Shown here: positions 39,826 to 48,221 of the stretch, piece by piece | Position numbering within the stretch: position 1 is the first letter of the stretch | Layout: each line of letters starts with the position of its first letter | From: UBA1724 sp963621575 | GTDB taxonomy: Bacteria; Verrucomicrobiota; Lentisphaeria; Oligosphaerales; Oligosphaeraceae | Direction: 5' to 3' | Length of the DNA: 64,000 bases | Assembly: GCA_963621575.1 (NCBI GenBank) | Contig: CAVFEH010000003.1 | Coordinates: 1-64,000 of the forward strand | Program-made: the position numbers and the translations under genes | Notes under the pieces: generated by a model | What the model was told of the DNA's origin: nothing | What the model saw: the letters and a program-made list of their open reading frames with translations, nothing else | Database searches by the model: none

Positions 39826-40890
39826 CTATTCTCCCAGGCGGGGGAGGGGATTCTGGCGATGGCATTCCTCGATGACGGTGATCTGCCGGCGCACCTGGTG
39901 GAGGGGAACCTCCAGGGGGGCGCCGTCGAGGATGGCGTCGTGGAGGTTCAGATAGAATTTCTCCACACGGGAGTGGAAGTCGAAGCCTTCGTCGGAGGTG
40001 GTCCAGCCGGCTTCGTACATGGGGAGCTTCTCGGAGCAGTACGCGCGGCCCTCCAGGGGTTCGCGGAGGAGCTTCTGCCGTGGGGCTTCAATGGGATCGA
40101 ACCACTTCCAGCTCAGGGTCTTGTGGTCGCCCGTCAAGCCGCCGTTGGTGCCGTAGACCTGGTAGACGTAGGGGGAGTATGCGGCGCAGGAGGAGACCTC
40201 CAGGTCCACCACGGGATGCCCCGCGGCGCTCATGATCAGCTTCACGTGGTCCTCGGCGTCTCCGAAGGTGTTGGCGCGGTCCATGTAGCAGAGGATCTTT
40301 TCGGGATCCACGTCGCCCAGCAGCTGCAAGGCCTGGTCCAGCGGGTGGGGGCCGGTGTTCAACAGGTTTCCACCGCACATCTCCTGGAGGGTCTGCCAGT
40401 CCCAACGGCGGGCAAAGCCGTTGAAGGCCACCTTCACCATCACAATGCGTCCGAGGATTCCGGAATTCATGACCTCCAACACCTTCCGGTAGGTGGGGGC
40501 GAAACGGCTCTGCTGGAAGACCGCGAAGAACTTCCCTGTTTTCTTGATGACATCCTCCAGCTGGTCCACAAGCGCCACAGAAGGGGCCAGGGGCTTCTCG
40601 CAAAGCACCATCTTGCCGGCCTCCAGCGCCTCGATGGACACAGGCACATGGTCCATGCTCTGGGTGGCATTCACCACCAAGTCCACCTCCGGATCCGCCA
40701 ACAGCGCCCGGTAGTCCGCGTACGCCCTGCAACCGAAGGCCTCCACGGCTTCTTTCGTGCGCTCCTCCAGGCGGTCGCACACGGCGACGACCTGGAAACG
40801 CTCCTTCAGCTTGGGACGGTTCATGGAGACGCCGTGGATGTCCCAGCCACTGCGGCCCTGTCCGATGATGCCAATCTTGATCTTTTTCAT
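39826..40890 (-). CDS. Gfo/Idh/MocA family oxidoreductase (cluster gene 2)
   Basis: 354 residues. Rossmann start IKIGIIGQGRSGWDIHGVSM, EAGKMVLCEKPLAPSVALVD (EKP motif, catalytic Lys), and GNLLNTGPHPLDQALQLLGD (G-x-H-x-x-D). NAD(P)-dependent sugar dehydrogenase or epimerase type, cytoplasmic. It lies 18 nt before nagB, so it probably acts on an amino sugar or its derivative before NagB/NagA. Exact reaction not inferable. Confidence 0.85.
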   Translation of the reverse strand: MKKIKIGIIGQGRSGWDIHGVSMNRPKLKERFQVVAVCDRLEERTKEAVEAFGCRAYADYRALLADPEVDLVVNATQSMDHVPVSIEALEAGKMVLCEKPLAPSVALVDQLEDVIKKTGKFFAVFQQSRFAPTYRKVLEVMNSGILGRIVMVKVAFNGFARRWDWQTLQEMCGGNLLNTGPHPLDQALQLLGDVDPEKILCYMDRANTFGDAEDHVKLIMSAAGHPVVDLEVSSCAAYSPYVYQVYGTNGGLTGDHKTLSWKWFDPIEAPRQKLLREPLEGRAYCSEKLPMYEAGWTTSDEGFDFHSRVEKFYLNLHDAILDGAPLEVPLHQVRRQITVIEECHRQNPLPRLGE

Positions 40891-40953
40891 TGTGGTGTGG
40901 AGATCTCTTGCCTGTCTCTTCCGGAGTGCTAAAAAACACCCCGGAGCCCTTTT

Positions 40954-41859
40954 CTACGCGCTGAAAACAAGTTCTTGTCCACCGCTGCGGGCGGATTTGT
41001 CCATGGCCTCCAGCAACGCCATGATCTCGAAGGATTCGTCCAGTGGCACGGGGGCCTCGCCTCCGTGGAAGAACTTTCCGATTTCCACGAGCAGCGGGCG
41101 GTAGAAGTGCTCGTCCAGAGTCTCGCAGAAGGGGATCGCCGGATTTTGGAGGTCCCGCAGCACGCCGCCGTATTGGTAGCAATTCCGGCCCAGGGAGACG
41201 ACGGCCGCCCGGCCGTCACGGTAGGCGACCTCGACATGATAGCCGTGGGCATTCTCGCGGACTTGCACGGCAATGGCGCCGGGCCCCATGGCATATTCCA
41301 GCATCTCGGTGGCGTGGATGCCATACCAGACAATGCTGGAGCCGGCGGCCGCCCTGCCTACCGGGCCCCAAAGGAAGGATTCCCGTGGCACGGGGCACAG
41401 CGCTTTCGCCTTCCGGATGGCGGGGCAGAAGCGCAAGGCGCTGCTGGTGAAATATTTTGTGCCGTGTTTTTCGGCAAGAACACGGATTTCCCGCGCGTGT
41501 TCCAGGGTGTCCGCGATGGGCTTGTCCAGGAAGACGGGCTTTCCCAGTCCGGCGCATTTCTCGAAGAACTCCAGATGCTGGGAGGGGTCGTTGAGCTCCA
41601 GGAGGATGGCGTCGCAGTCCGCCACCACTTCATCGAAGTCCTCGGTGACCTGGACGCCGATGGATTCCAGATATGCCTGCCGTTTGTCCAGGCCCTCCTT
41701 CCCCTGGAACGGGGTCTCGAAGCGCATGGCGCGGGTGGGGAGCATCCCCGGCACCCGCAGTTCCGGCGCGACGGCGGGATCCGCCATCAGTTTCGGGAGT
41801 TCCACGGAATGGCTGGTGTCTAAACCAATGATCGAGACCCTGACAGAAGGCTGTGGCAT
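40954..41859 (-). CDS. Gfo/Idh/MocA family oxidoreductase (cluster gene 1)
   Basis: 301 residues starting MPQPSVRVSIIGLDTSHSVE; an upstream extension of 30 residues is unlikely. The nucleotide loop GLDTSHS departs from GxGxxG. Central LGKPVFLDKPIADTLEHARE holds the Lys, and SIVWYGIHATEMLEYAMGPG replaces the G-x-H-x-x-D segment. Length is short for the family (usually 330-390). First gene of the leftward amino-sugar cluster; the 180-bp upstream region carries a 14-C run. Confidence 0.75.
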   Translation of the reverse strand: MPQPSVRVSIIGLDTSHSVELPKLMADPAVAPELRVPGMLPTRAMRFETPFQGKEGLDKRQAYLESIGVQVTEDFDEVVADCDAILLELNDPSQHLEFFEKCAGLGKPVFLDKPIADTLEHAREIRVLAEKHGTKYFTSSALRFCPAIRKAKALCPVPRESFLWGPVGRAAAGSSIVWYGIHATEMLEYAMGPGAIAVQVRENAHGYHVEVAYRDGRAAVVSLGRNCYQYGGVLRDLQNPAIPFCETLDEHFYRPLLVEIGKFFHGGEAPVPLDESFEIMALLEAMDKSARSGGQELVFSA

Positions 41860-42039
41860 GGCAAAATGGAATCCTGGAAAACGGCTTTTGCGACGATTGT
41901 CCATTGTCAGATCGGACATCGCAAATAATATGTGCCGTTTTGTCCGCAACGAATATGCTGGCCATCCAGTTTTTCGTTGATCGTGCCACGATTCCCCCCC
42001 CCCCCCCGCTAGCGGTGGGGGCGCCGATGCGCCGGCGTT
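41860..42039. promoter_or_regulatory. Cluster promoter region with 14-bp homopolymer
   Basis: The run of 14 C (41994-42007) lies between the hom stop and the first gene of the amino-sugar cluster, about 135 bp upstream of its ATG. Read leftwards it is poly-G. AT-rich sequence (ATATTATTTGCGATGTCC on the coding strand near 41920-41937) could hold the promoter. Long homopolymers can vary in length by slippage; whether this affects expression is unknown. Confidence 0.4.
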
Positions 42040-43344
42040 CTAGTCTTCCATCTCCTCCATGGAAAAGCAGACGGGGGGCTGGGTCACATCGGCGTCCTGC
42101 CGGATTTCGTTGAGGGCGCCTTCCATGGCGGCGAGGGTGGTTTTCTCAGTGAGCAAGAGCATGGGGACGGAGCCCTTCTGCATGTCCTGTTCCCGCTGTG
42201 CGACGGAGGCCAGGGAGATTCCGTGTCCGGCGAAGACTCCGGCGATGCGCGCCAGGACGCCGGTCTTGTTCTTGACCTGGCAGCGGATATAGAAGCGGCT
42301 GCGGATTTCCTCCTTGGTGGCCAGTTGGAGGGCGTCGTCGTGGACGGGGAAGGGCGTCACGCGGCGGGTGCACTTGTGGACCCGGTTGAGGGCCAGGTCC
42401 ACCAGGTCCGCCACCACGGCGCTGGAGGTGGCTGCGCGTCCGGCGCCGCGGCCGTAATACATCGTGGAGCCCACGATGTCCCCCTTGACCCAGAGGGCGT
42501 TGAAGACGCTGGAGACGTTTCCGATGAGGGAGGACTTGGAGACCAGCGTGGGCTGGACGCAGAGCTGGACGCGGTCAGCGACTTTGCGGATGGTGGCCAG
42601 CAGCTTGATGCGGTATCCCAGCTGGGAGGCGTATTCGATGTCGGTGAGGGTCACATCCCGGATGCCCTGGACATTCACGTCGTCGAGGGTGAACCACTTT
42701 CCGTAGGCCAGGGAGGCCAGGATGGCGGCTTTGTTGGCGGTGTCGTAGCCGTCCACGTCGGTGGAGGGATTCGCCTCGGCGTAGCCGGCCTTCTGGGCGG
42801 CCTGGAGGACCAGGGAGAAGTCGGCCTTTTCGTTTTCCATGCGGGAGAGGATGTAGTTGCAGGTGCCGTTGAGGATGCCGTAGATGGCGTCCACGTGGTT
42901 GGCCACCAGGCCCTCCCGCAGGGCCTTGATGCAGGGGATCCCGCCGCCCACGGACGCCTCGAAGTAGATCTCGGTGTTGTGTTCGTCGGCCAGCTGGAAG
43001 AGCTCCTTTCCGCAGAAGGCAAGCAACGCCTTGTTGGCGGTGACCACCGGTTTGCCGCGTCTGAGGGCCTCGGATACGAATTTCCGGGCGATGGTGGTCC
43101 CGCCCACCAGCTCCACGACCACATCCACGTCGTCGGCGTTGATGAGCGCCATGGCGTCGGGGCCCAGCACGCCCTCGGGGAGCTTCACCCCGCGGTCGGT
43201 GGTGGTGTCCAGGTCGGCCACGCGGGCCAGTTCCAGTTGCACGCCGGTGCGGCTGGCGATCAAAGGCGCGTTCTTCAGGATGGTCTCCACCACGCCGGCA
43301 CCCACGGTGCCGAAGCCGATGACTCCAATGCGGATTTTGTCCAT
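42040..43344 (-). CDS. hom: Homoserine dehydrogenase with ACT domain
   Basis: 434 residues. NAD(P) loop IGVIGFGTVGAGVVETILKN, substrate region VTANKALLAFCGKELFQLAD, GGIPCIKALREGLVANHVDA, and GILNGTCNYILSRMENEKAD. The C-terminal RFYIRCQVKNKTGVLARIAG is an ACT domain, the usual site of threonine feedback control. It reduces aspartate semialdehyde to homoserine for threonine and methionine synthesis. No thrB or thrC is seen nearby. It sits 48 nt after panD in the same direction; both use aspartate-derived metabolites. Confidence 0.93.
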   Translation of the reverse strand: MDKIRIGVIGFGTVGAGVVETILKNAPLIASRTGVQLELARVADLDTTTDRGVKLPEGVLGPDAMALINADDVDVVVELVGGTTIARKFVSEALRRGKPVVTANKALLAFCGKELFQLADEHNTEIYFEASVGGGIPCIKALREGLVANHVDAIYGILNGTCNYILSRMENEKADFSLVLQAAQKAGYAEANPSTDVDGYDTANKAAILASLAYGKWFTLDDVNVQGIRDVTLTDIEYASQLGYRIKLLATIRKVADRVQLCVQPTLVSKSSLIGNVSSVFNALWVKGDIVGSTMYYGRGAGRAATSSAVVADLVDLALNRVHKCTRRVTPFPVHDDALQLATKEEIRSRFYIRCQVKNKTGVLARIAGVFAGHGISLASVAQREQDMQKGSVPMLLLTEKTTLAAMEGALNEIRQDADVTQPPVCFSMEEMED

Positions 43345-43392
43345 TTGTCTTGTCTCGCGGAAGGGGGAAGGGGGAGGGGGAAAGGGACGCGT

Positions 43393-43752
43393 CTACTCCT
43401 TCGCCAGGATCTTTCGGTTGTGGTCCTGAAAGAGCAGGACAGTGGGCTTGTGGGCGGCGGCCTCCTGGGCGCTGTAGATTCCGAAGGCCATGATGGTCAC
43501 CAGGTCGCCCGCCATGCCGCTGCGTGCGGCGGCGCCGTTGAGGCAGAAGACGCGGGAGCCCGCGGGGGCGGGGATGGCGTAGGTTTCGATGCGGTTGCCG
43601 TTGTTGTTGTTGACGATGAGGATCTTCTCGTAGGGGAGGATTCCCGCCATGTCCAGGCACTCCTGGTCAATGGCCATGCTGCCCTCGTATTCCAGATCGG
43701 CGGAGGTGACCTCCACACGGTGGAGCTTGGATTTCAGGAGCTGTACTTCCAT
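43393..43752 (-). CDS. panD: Aspartate 1-decarboxylase
   Basis: 119 residues. MEVQLLKSKLHRVEVTSADL then EYEGSMAID: the G24-S25 pair is the self-cleavage site that yields the pyruvoyl cofactor. Lys9, Tyr22 and the N-N-x-x-G-x-R-x-x-T-Y segment (NNNGNRIETYAIP) follow the family. It makes beta-alanine for pantothenate and coenzyme A. Full length. No panB or panC is adjacent. Confidence 0.93.
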   Translation of the reverse strand: MEVQLLKSKLHRVEVTSADLEYEGSMAIDQECLDMAGILPYEKILIVNNNNGNRIETYAIPAPAGSRVFCLNGAAARSGMAGDLVTIMAFGIYSAQEAAAHKPTVLLFQDHNRKILAKE

Positions 43753-43856
43753 GGGGCGGAAGGGAAGAAAAGGTGTCCGGGGAGAAAAAAAGACGCGGAG
43801 GGGAGGAACCGGGGAAGGCCTCTCCTCTCCGCGGCCAACGGAATCCCGCGCGCTTT

Positions 43857-45059
43857 TTATGCGTTGGGCTTTTTGGCGTTGGCGTTGATGCGCAGGCGCA
43901 GGGCGTTCAGCTTGATGAAGCCGGTGGCATCCTGCTGGTTGTACACGTCGTCGGCCTCGAAGGTCACAACCTCCGGGTCGTAGAGGGTGTAGGGGGAGCG
44001 GCGGCCCACGATGTGGCAGGTGCCCTTGTAGAGCTTGCAGCGCACATCGCCGGTGACGTTCTTCTGGCTCTCGGTGATGGCGGCCTGCAGGAACTCCCGC
44101 TCGGGGGAGAACCAGAAGCCGTTGTAGATCATGTTGGCGTATTTGTCAATGAGGGAGTCGCGGGCGCTCATGACCTCGCGGTCCATGGTGATGGACTCCA
44201 TGGCGCGGTGGGCGTGGAAGAGGATGGTGCCCCCGGGAGTCTCGTAGACGCCGCGGTCCTTCATGCCGGTGAAACGGGTCTCAACGATGTCAATGCGGCC
44301 AATGCCGTGCTTGCCGCCCAGGCGGTTCAGCTCGCGCATCATGTTGGCGGGGGACAGCGCCTTGCCGTCCAGGGCCACCGGGTTGCCCTTCTCGAAGGAG
44401 AGGGTGATGTACTCGGGGGTGTTGGGGGCGTCTTCCACGGGAGTGGTCATGACATGGCACTCCTTCGGGGACTCCACCCAGGGATCCTCCAGCACGCCGC
44501 CCTCGAAGGAGATGTGCAGCAGGTTGCGGTCCATGGAGTAGGGCTTCTTGGTGGAGACATTCACCGGGATCTTGTGCTCCTGCGCGTAGTTGATCAGGTC
44601 CGTGCGGCTCTTGAAGGTCCAGTCGGGAGAACGCCAGGGCGCGATGAATTTGATGGCGGGGTTCAGCGCGTAGGCGGACAGCTCGAAGCGGATCTGGTCG
44701 TTGCCCTTGCCCGTGGCGCCGTGGCAGATGTACTCCGCACCCTCGTTCTTCGCAACCTCGACCAGGTGCTTGGAGATCAGGGGGCGGGCAATGGAGGTGC
44801 CCAGGAGGTACATGTTCTCGTAGATCGCGTTGGCCTGGAACATCGGGAAGATGTAGTCCCGCGCGAACTCCTCCGTCAGGTCTTCCACATAGGACTTCTT
44901 CGCGCCGCAGGAGAGGGCCTTCTCGTTGACGCCGTCCAACTCCTCCGCCTGGCCTACATCCGCACAGTACGTGATGACCTCCGCGTTGTACTTCTCTTGA
45001 AGCCAGGTCAGGATGCAGGAGGTGTCCAGACCGCCAGAATACGCCAGAATGACTTTCAT
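43857..45059 (-). CDS. argG: Argininosuccinate synthase
   Basis: 400 residues. N-terminal KVILAYSGGLDTSCILTWLQ is the PP-loop ATP site. ECHGATGKGNDQIRFELS-type segment (ICHGATGKGNDQIRFELSAY), and RFTGMKDRGVYETPGGTILF close the active site. It joins citrulline and aspartate in arginine synthesis. Full length for the family. Stands next to hom and panD, all aspartate-using enzymes; no argH is visible. Confidence 0.95.
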   Translation of the reverse strand: MKVILAYSGGLDTSCILTWLQEKYNAEVITYCADVGQAEELDGVNEKALSCGAKKSYVEDLTEEFARDYIFPMFQANAIYENMYLLGTSIARPLISKHLVEVAKNEGAEYICHGATGKGNDQIRFELSAYALNPAIKFIAPWRSPDWTFKSRTDLINYAQEHKIPVNVSTKKPYSMDRNLLHISFEGGVLEDPWVESPKECHVMTTPVEDAPNTPEYITLSFEKGNPVALDGKALSPANMMRELNRLGGKHGIGRIDIVETRFTGMKDRGVYETPGGTILFHAHRAMESITMDREVMSARDSLIDKYANMIYNGFWFSPEREFLQAAITESQKNVTGDVRCKLYKGTCHIVGRRSPYTLYDPEVVTFEADDVYNQQDATGFIKLNALRLRINANAKKPNA

Positions 45060-45822
45060 GGTTGCAAAATCCTATGTTGCAGGACTCTCGGGTGGAAATG
45101 CCCCTCGCCGAAACGGAAAACGCCCCGGAGGCAGAGGCAGGGAAAAGTGTTTCATGCCGGAAAAAACGGCATAATATACCCCCACCCCCACGGACGGAGA
45201 TAAGAAGGGAGGCAGGAAGGAAGCTCGCATGGACAAGGGCCCCACCCCCCACGGACGGAGATAAGAGTGGGGAGAATAGAGCAGGGAGCGGGGGTAGTGT
45301 GGGCTGTGAGCGGTTAGCAGTGTAGCATGGACCGCCTGCGGTGCGCTGCGGTTTTGTTTTGGTGGACGCGGGCGCCCGTCGTGATTATGGAGTCCCCACA
45401 TCTGGCCCTTCAGGAATTGCGTTTCACCCAGGATTTCTGGGTATGCACATGGGCGACCCTGCACTAGATACAGGGACGCTGCGCGTTGTATGGGCGCTTG
45501 TTGTCGGGACATCTTACGTAGGAAAACATCACACTTTTCTCCTGCTCTGTCACTCTTCATCATTCTAGGGCCGCCCAAGTGCATACCCAGGGAGCGGGGG
45601 CTGGAAATGATGTCCCATGGCAGTGTAGTGCCGCCCTCCCTGAACCACAGGGACATTACAGAGATTCGCTGTGTTGCGTGGGGGGGGATGTAGGAGCCGC
45701 GGCAGGGTGTGGCAGCGGAGAACATTGCCATTTGGTAATCTCGCGGCAATTTTCCGGGAGGGGTAGGTGGCTACAATAGATGAGAAGCCGGACTTGCGTG
45801 GCTGGCGCGCGGCGGCCACGGG
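45060..45822. other. 763-bp region without a recognised gene, with repeats
   Basis: Low in coding character compared with the neighbours. The left part has the argG promoter area with a short hairpin (ATGCCG with CGGCAT, 45153-45171 area). Two copies of CCCCACGGACGGAGATAAGA lie at 45186-45205 and 45247-45266. An imperfect inverted repeat, about 24 of 30 matching around CTGGGTATGCAC, spans 45433-45462 and 45563-45592. Long open frames exist but look like chance. Not recognised as RNase P, tmRNA, SRP or 6S RNA. Confidence 0.5.
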
Positions 45823-45864
45823 ATGCCTTTTGCTATTCCTAATTATCTACTTTTGCAGTCACTT

Positions 45865-47775
45865 ATGAAGAATTCTCCTGCCTTGCGCCGTCGAAATGCC
45901 TTCTTTTACTTTGTGCATTGGATGGTATTCCTGGGGTTGTTCCTGGGGTATTTCATGCACCTGGGATCCGGGAATGGGGTTTCCCCGAAGGCGTGGCTTG
46001 GGATCACGTTGCTGGGGTATCCTGTGGCGTATTTGCTGCCGGGTGTGATCGGTTCCTGGCTCTTGGGGCGTTTCTTGCCGAAGGGCTGGGGCAGCGCGGC
46101 GTCGTTGGTGTGGGGGGTGCTTTGGACGACGGCCTGTGAGTTGTTGGTGGTTCTGGATTTGGTGATTCTGTGGAAGTTCGGCTACCACATCAACGGCCTG
46201 GTGGTGAATTTGTTGATCACCCCCGGCGGTTTTGAGGCCATGGGGCTTGGAGCGGAGACGGTTGTCTCATCGGCGTTGGGGATCTTGCTTTGGGTGTGTG
46301 CCAATGGGGTCTTTGCCTGGAGGCTCCACCGGAAGTGTGTTTCCGGCGGCTTTGAGGGGCGTTTCTTTTGTGGACTCTCCTTTGGGATGCCCTGGGTGTG
46401 CCTGCTGGCAGTGGGCCTGGTGGTCTTGAGCATGTTCTTGCTGGGCGTGGCGGACTTCTATGGATCCAAAAATCTTCTGGCGATGAACGATGCCTACCCA
46501 GTCACCCTGTCCATGCGGGTCAGGGGCTTCCTGAAGAGCATCGGCTGCAAGGAGCCAGCCCGGGAGGACCGGCTCTTCCGCGGCGATGATCCTTCCGAGG
46601 GCGCCACTCTCTGCTACCCCATCCATCCCATTCGCCGCACGGCCCCCGGGAAGCCCCTGAATATTTTGTGGCTGACCGCGGAGAGCCTCCGTGCGGACCA
46701 TCTGAATCCCGAGACCATGCCCAACCTCTGGCGCCTGGCCCGGCAGGGAGTCGCCTGCCGGCAGCACTACAGCGGCGGACACGGCACCCGCCCCGCCATG
46801 TTCTCCATGTTCTACGGACTCTATGGCAACAACTGGAATGCGTTCCTGGACACGCGGCGCCCCCCTCTCTTCTTTGACTGGCTCCACGAGGATGGATACG
46901 ACTTCCTTGTCCAGACCTCCGCACGTTTCTCGTACCCCGAGTTCGACCGGACCATCTTTGCCTCCATCCCACAGGAGTGCATGGCCGAATTCCGGGACAA
47001 GGAGCCATGGCGCCGGGACGAGAAGGGCGTCGACAGCATCTTGGCCTTCCTGGAGAAGCGTACGGACGACTCCCGCCCCTTCTTCGCCTTCCATTTCTTC
47101 GAGGGCACTCACGCCCCTTACACCTTTGACGCGGAACACATCTTGACTACCGACTATCTGCCGGAGATCAACTACACCACCGTCTCCGCCGCCGACGCCA
47201 CGCGCGTGCGCAATCGCCAGGTGAATGCCGCCCACCAGGTGGACCGGCAGATTGGCCGCATCCTGGACGCCCTGGAGGCCCGTCCGGAGCTCTTTGCGCG
47301 GACCATCATCGTGGTGACCGGCGACCACGGAGAGGAATTCTACGAAAAGGGCCGCCTGGGCCACAACTCCACTTTCGTGGAGGAGCAGATCAAGGCCCCC
47401 CTGGTGATTCGAATCCCGGGCGTGGAACCCCGTGTGGTGGAGCACCGCAGTCAGCATACCGACATCGTGCCCACTCTGGCCCCCTTCCTGGGCGTCCAGA
47501 ATCCCCCCTCCGACTACTCCGTGGGACAGAGCCTCCTGGATGATGCCTACAACCGCGAGTTCTACATCGTCTGCGGCTGGAAGCTGGAGGTCTTCGTCTG
47601 CCCCGAATACAAGTACATCCTTCCCATCGGCGCCGGCAAGAAATACTACGGGCGCAATCTCACCACCGGGCAGGACGAGCCCTGCGACGATGAGAACGCC
47701 TTCCTGAAGGCGTATTCCCGCATGCTGGTCCAGGCGAACCAGGACATGCGGCGCTTTGTGCGCAACGGAAAGTAG
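45865..47775 (+). CDS. YejM/PbgA-like inner-membrane sulfatase-fold protein
   Basis: 636 residues from the ATG at 45865 (an in-frame ATG at 45823 would add 14; neither has a good ribosome site). Five spans in the first 220 residues (for example FYFVHWMVFLGLFLGYFMHL) match DUF3413, followed by GVADFYGSKNLLAMNDAYPV. The periplasmic sulfatase domain starts at KPLNILWLTAESLRADHLNP, continues with GHGTRPAMFSMFYGLYGNNW and ends IIVVTGDHGEEFYEKGRLGH. In gamma-proteobacteria YejM binds LPS and controls LPS synthesis through LapB/FtsH. Here the usual catalytic Ser/Cys seems to be Thr (GTRPAM), as in YejM. Diacylglycerol kinase follows at 17 nt. Confidence 0.75.
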   Translation: MKNSPALRRRNAFFYFVHWMVFLGLFLGYFMHLGSGNGVSPKAWLGITLLGYPVAYLLPGVIGSWLLGRFLPKGWGSAASLVWGVLWTTACELLVVLDLVILWKFGYHINGLVVNLLITPGGFEAMGLGAETVVSSALGILLWVCANGVFAWRLHRKCVSGGFEGRFFCGLSFGMPWVCLLAVGLVVLSMFLLGVADFYGSKNLLAMNDAYPVTLSMRVRGFLKSIGCKEPAREDRLFRGDDPSEGATLCYPIHPIRRTAPGKPLNILWLTAESLRADHLNPETMPNLWRLARQGVACRQHYSGGHGTRPAMFSMFYGLYGNNWNAFLDTRRPPLFFDWLHEDGYDFLVQTSARFSYPEFDRTIFASIPQECMAEFRDKEPWRRDEKGVDSILAFLEKRTDDSRPFFAFHFFEGTHAPYTFDAEHILTTDYLPEINYTTVSAADATRVRNRQVNAAHQVDRQIGRILDALEARPELFARTIIVVTGDHGEEFYEKGRLGHNSTFVEEQIKAPLVIRIPGVEPRVVEHRSQHTDIVPTLAPFLGVQNPPSDYSVGQSLLDDAYNREFYIVCGWKLEVFVCPEYKYILPIGAGKKYYGRNLTTGQDEPCDDENAFLKAYSRMLVQANQDMRRFVRNGK

Positions 47776-47792
47776 GCTTGGAGGAGGTTGCC

Positions 47793-48221
47793 ATGGACGA
47801 GAAGCACGACGACGGCGCGCGGAAGGAGTGTGAGGGGAGCATCCCCGGCAAGAAAACAGGCCTCTCCCATCTCTTTGCGGCGACCTCCTATAGTTTTCAG
47901 GGATTGAAGGCGGCGTTTTGCGGCGAGGCCGCCTTCCGCCACGACCTGCTGCTGGCGGCATTCCAGGCAGTGCTGGCCTTCGTGCTGCCGCTGGGGCTGG
48001 TCAACCGGATGGTGCTGGTGTGCCTGGGGCTGGTGCTCCTGGGCACGGAGTTGCTGAACTCGGCGCTGGAGGCGATTGTGGATCTGGTCTCCCCCCAGTG
48101 GAATCCCCTGGCCAAGCGCGCCAAGGACATGGGGAGCGCCGCGGTCTTCTGTCTGCTGGCGGCCCTGGGAGTCGCCTGGGCCATGACCCTAGTCGGACTC
48201 CTTCTGCGGGTTGCAGAATAG
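47793..48221 (+). CDS. dgkA: Diacylglycerol kinase, DgkA type
   Basis: 142 residues with three hydrophobic spans: LLLAAFQAVLAFVLPLGLVN, VLVCLGLVLLGTELLNSALE and AAVFCLLAALGVAWAMTLVG. The catalytic region ELLNSALEAIVDLVSPQWNP is the E-x-x-N-x-A-I-E-x-x-x-D signature, and AKRAKDMGSAAV follows. It phosphorylates membrane diacylglycerol to phosphatidic acid, recycling lipid from envelope glycan synthesis. ATG chosen for its GGAGG ribosome site rather than the TTG 15 nt upstream. Its 3' end overlaps the convergent histidine kinase gene by 33 nt. Confidence 0.88.
   Translation: MDEKHDDGARKECEGSIPGKKTGLSHLFAATSYSFQGLKAAFCGEAAFRHDLLLAAFQAVLAFVLPLGLVNRMVLVCLGLVLLGTELLNSALEAIVDLVSPQWNPLAKRAKDMGSAAVFCLLAALGVAWAMTLVGLLLRVAE

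Noticed and set aside
45072..45749. Minus-strand 225-codon frame in the 45-kb gap
   Set aside because: It crosses both direct repeats and the inverted repeat, has no domain and uneven composition. Treated as chance.
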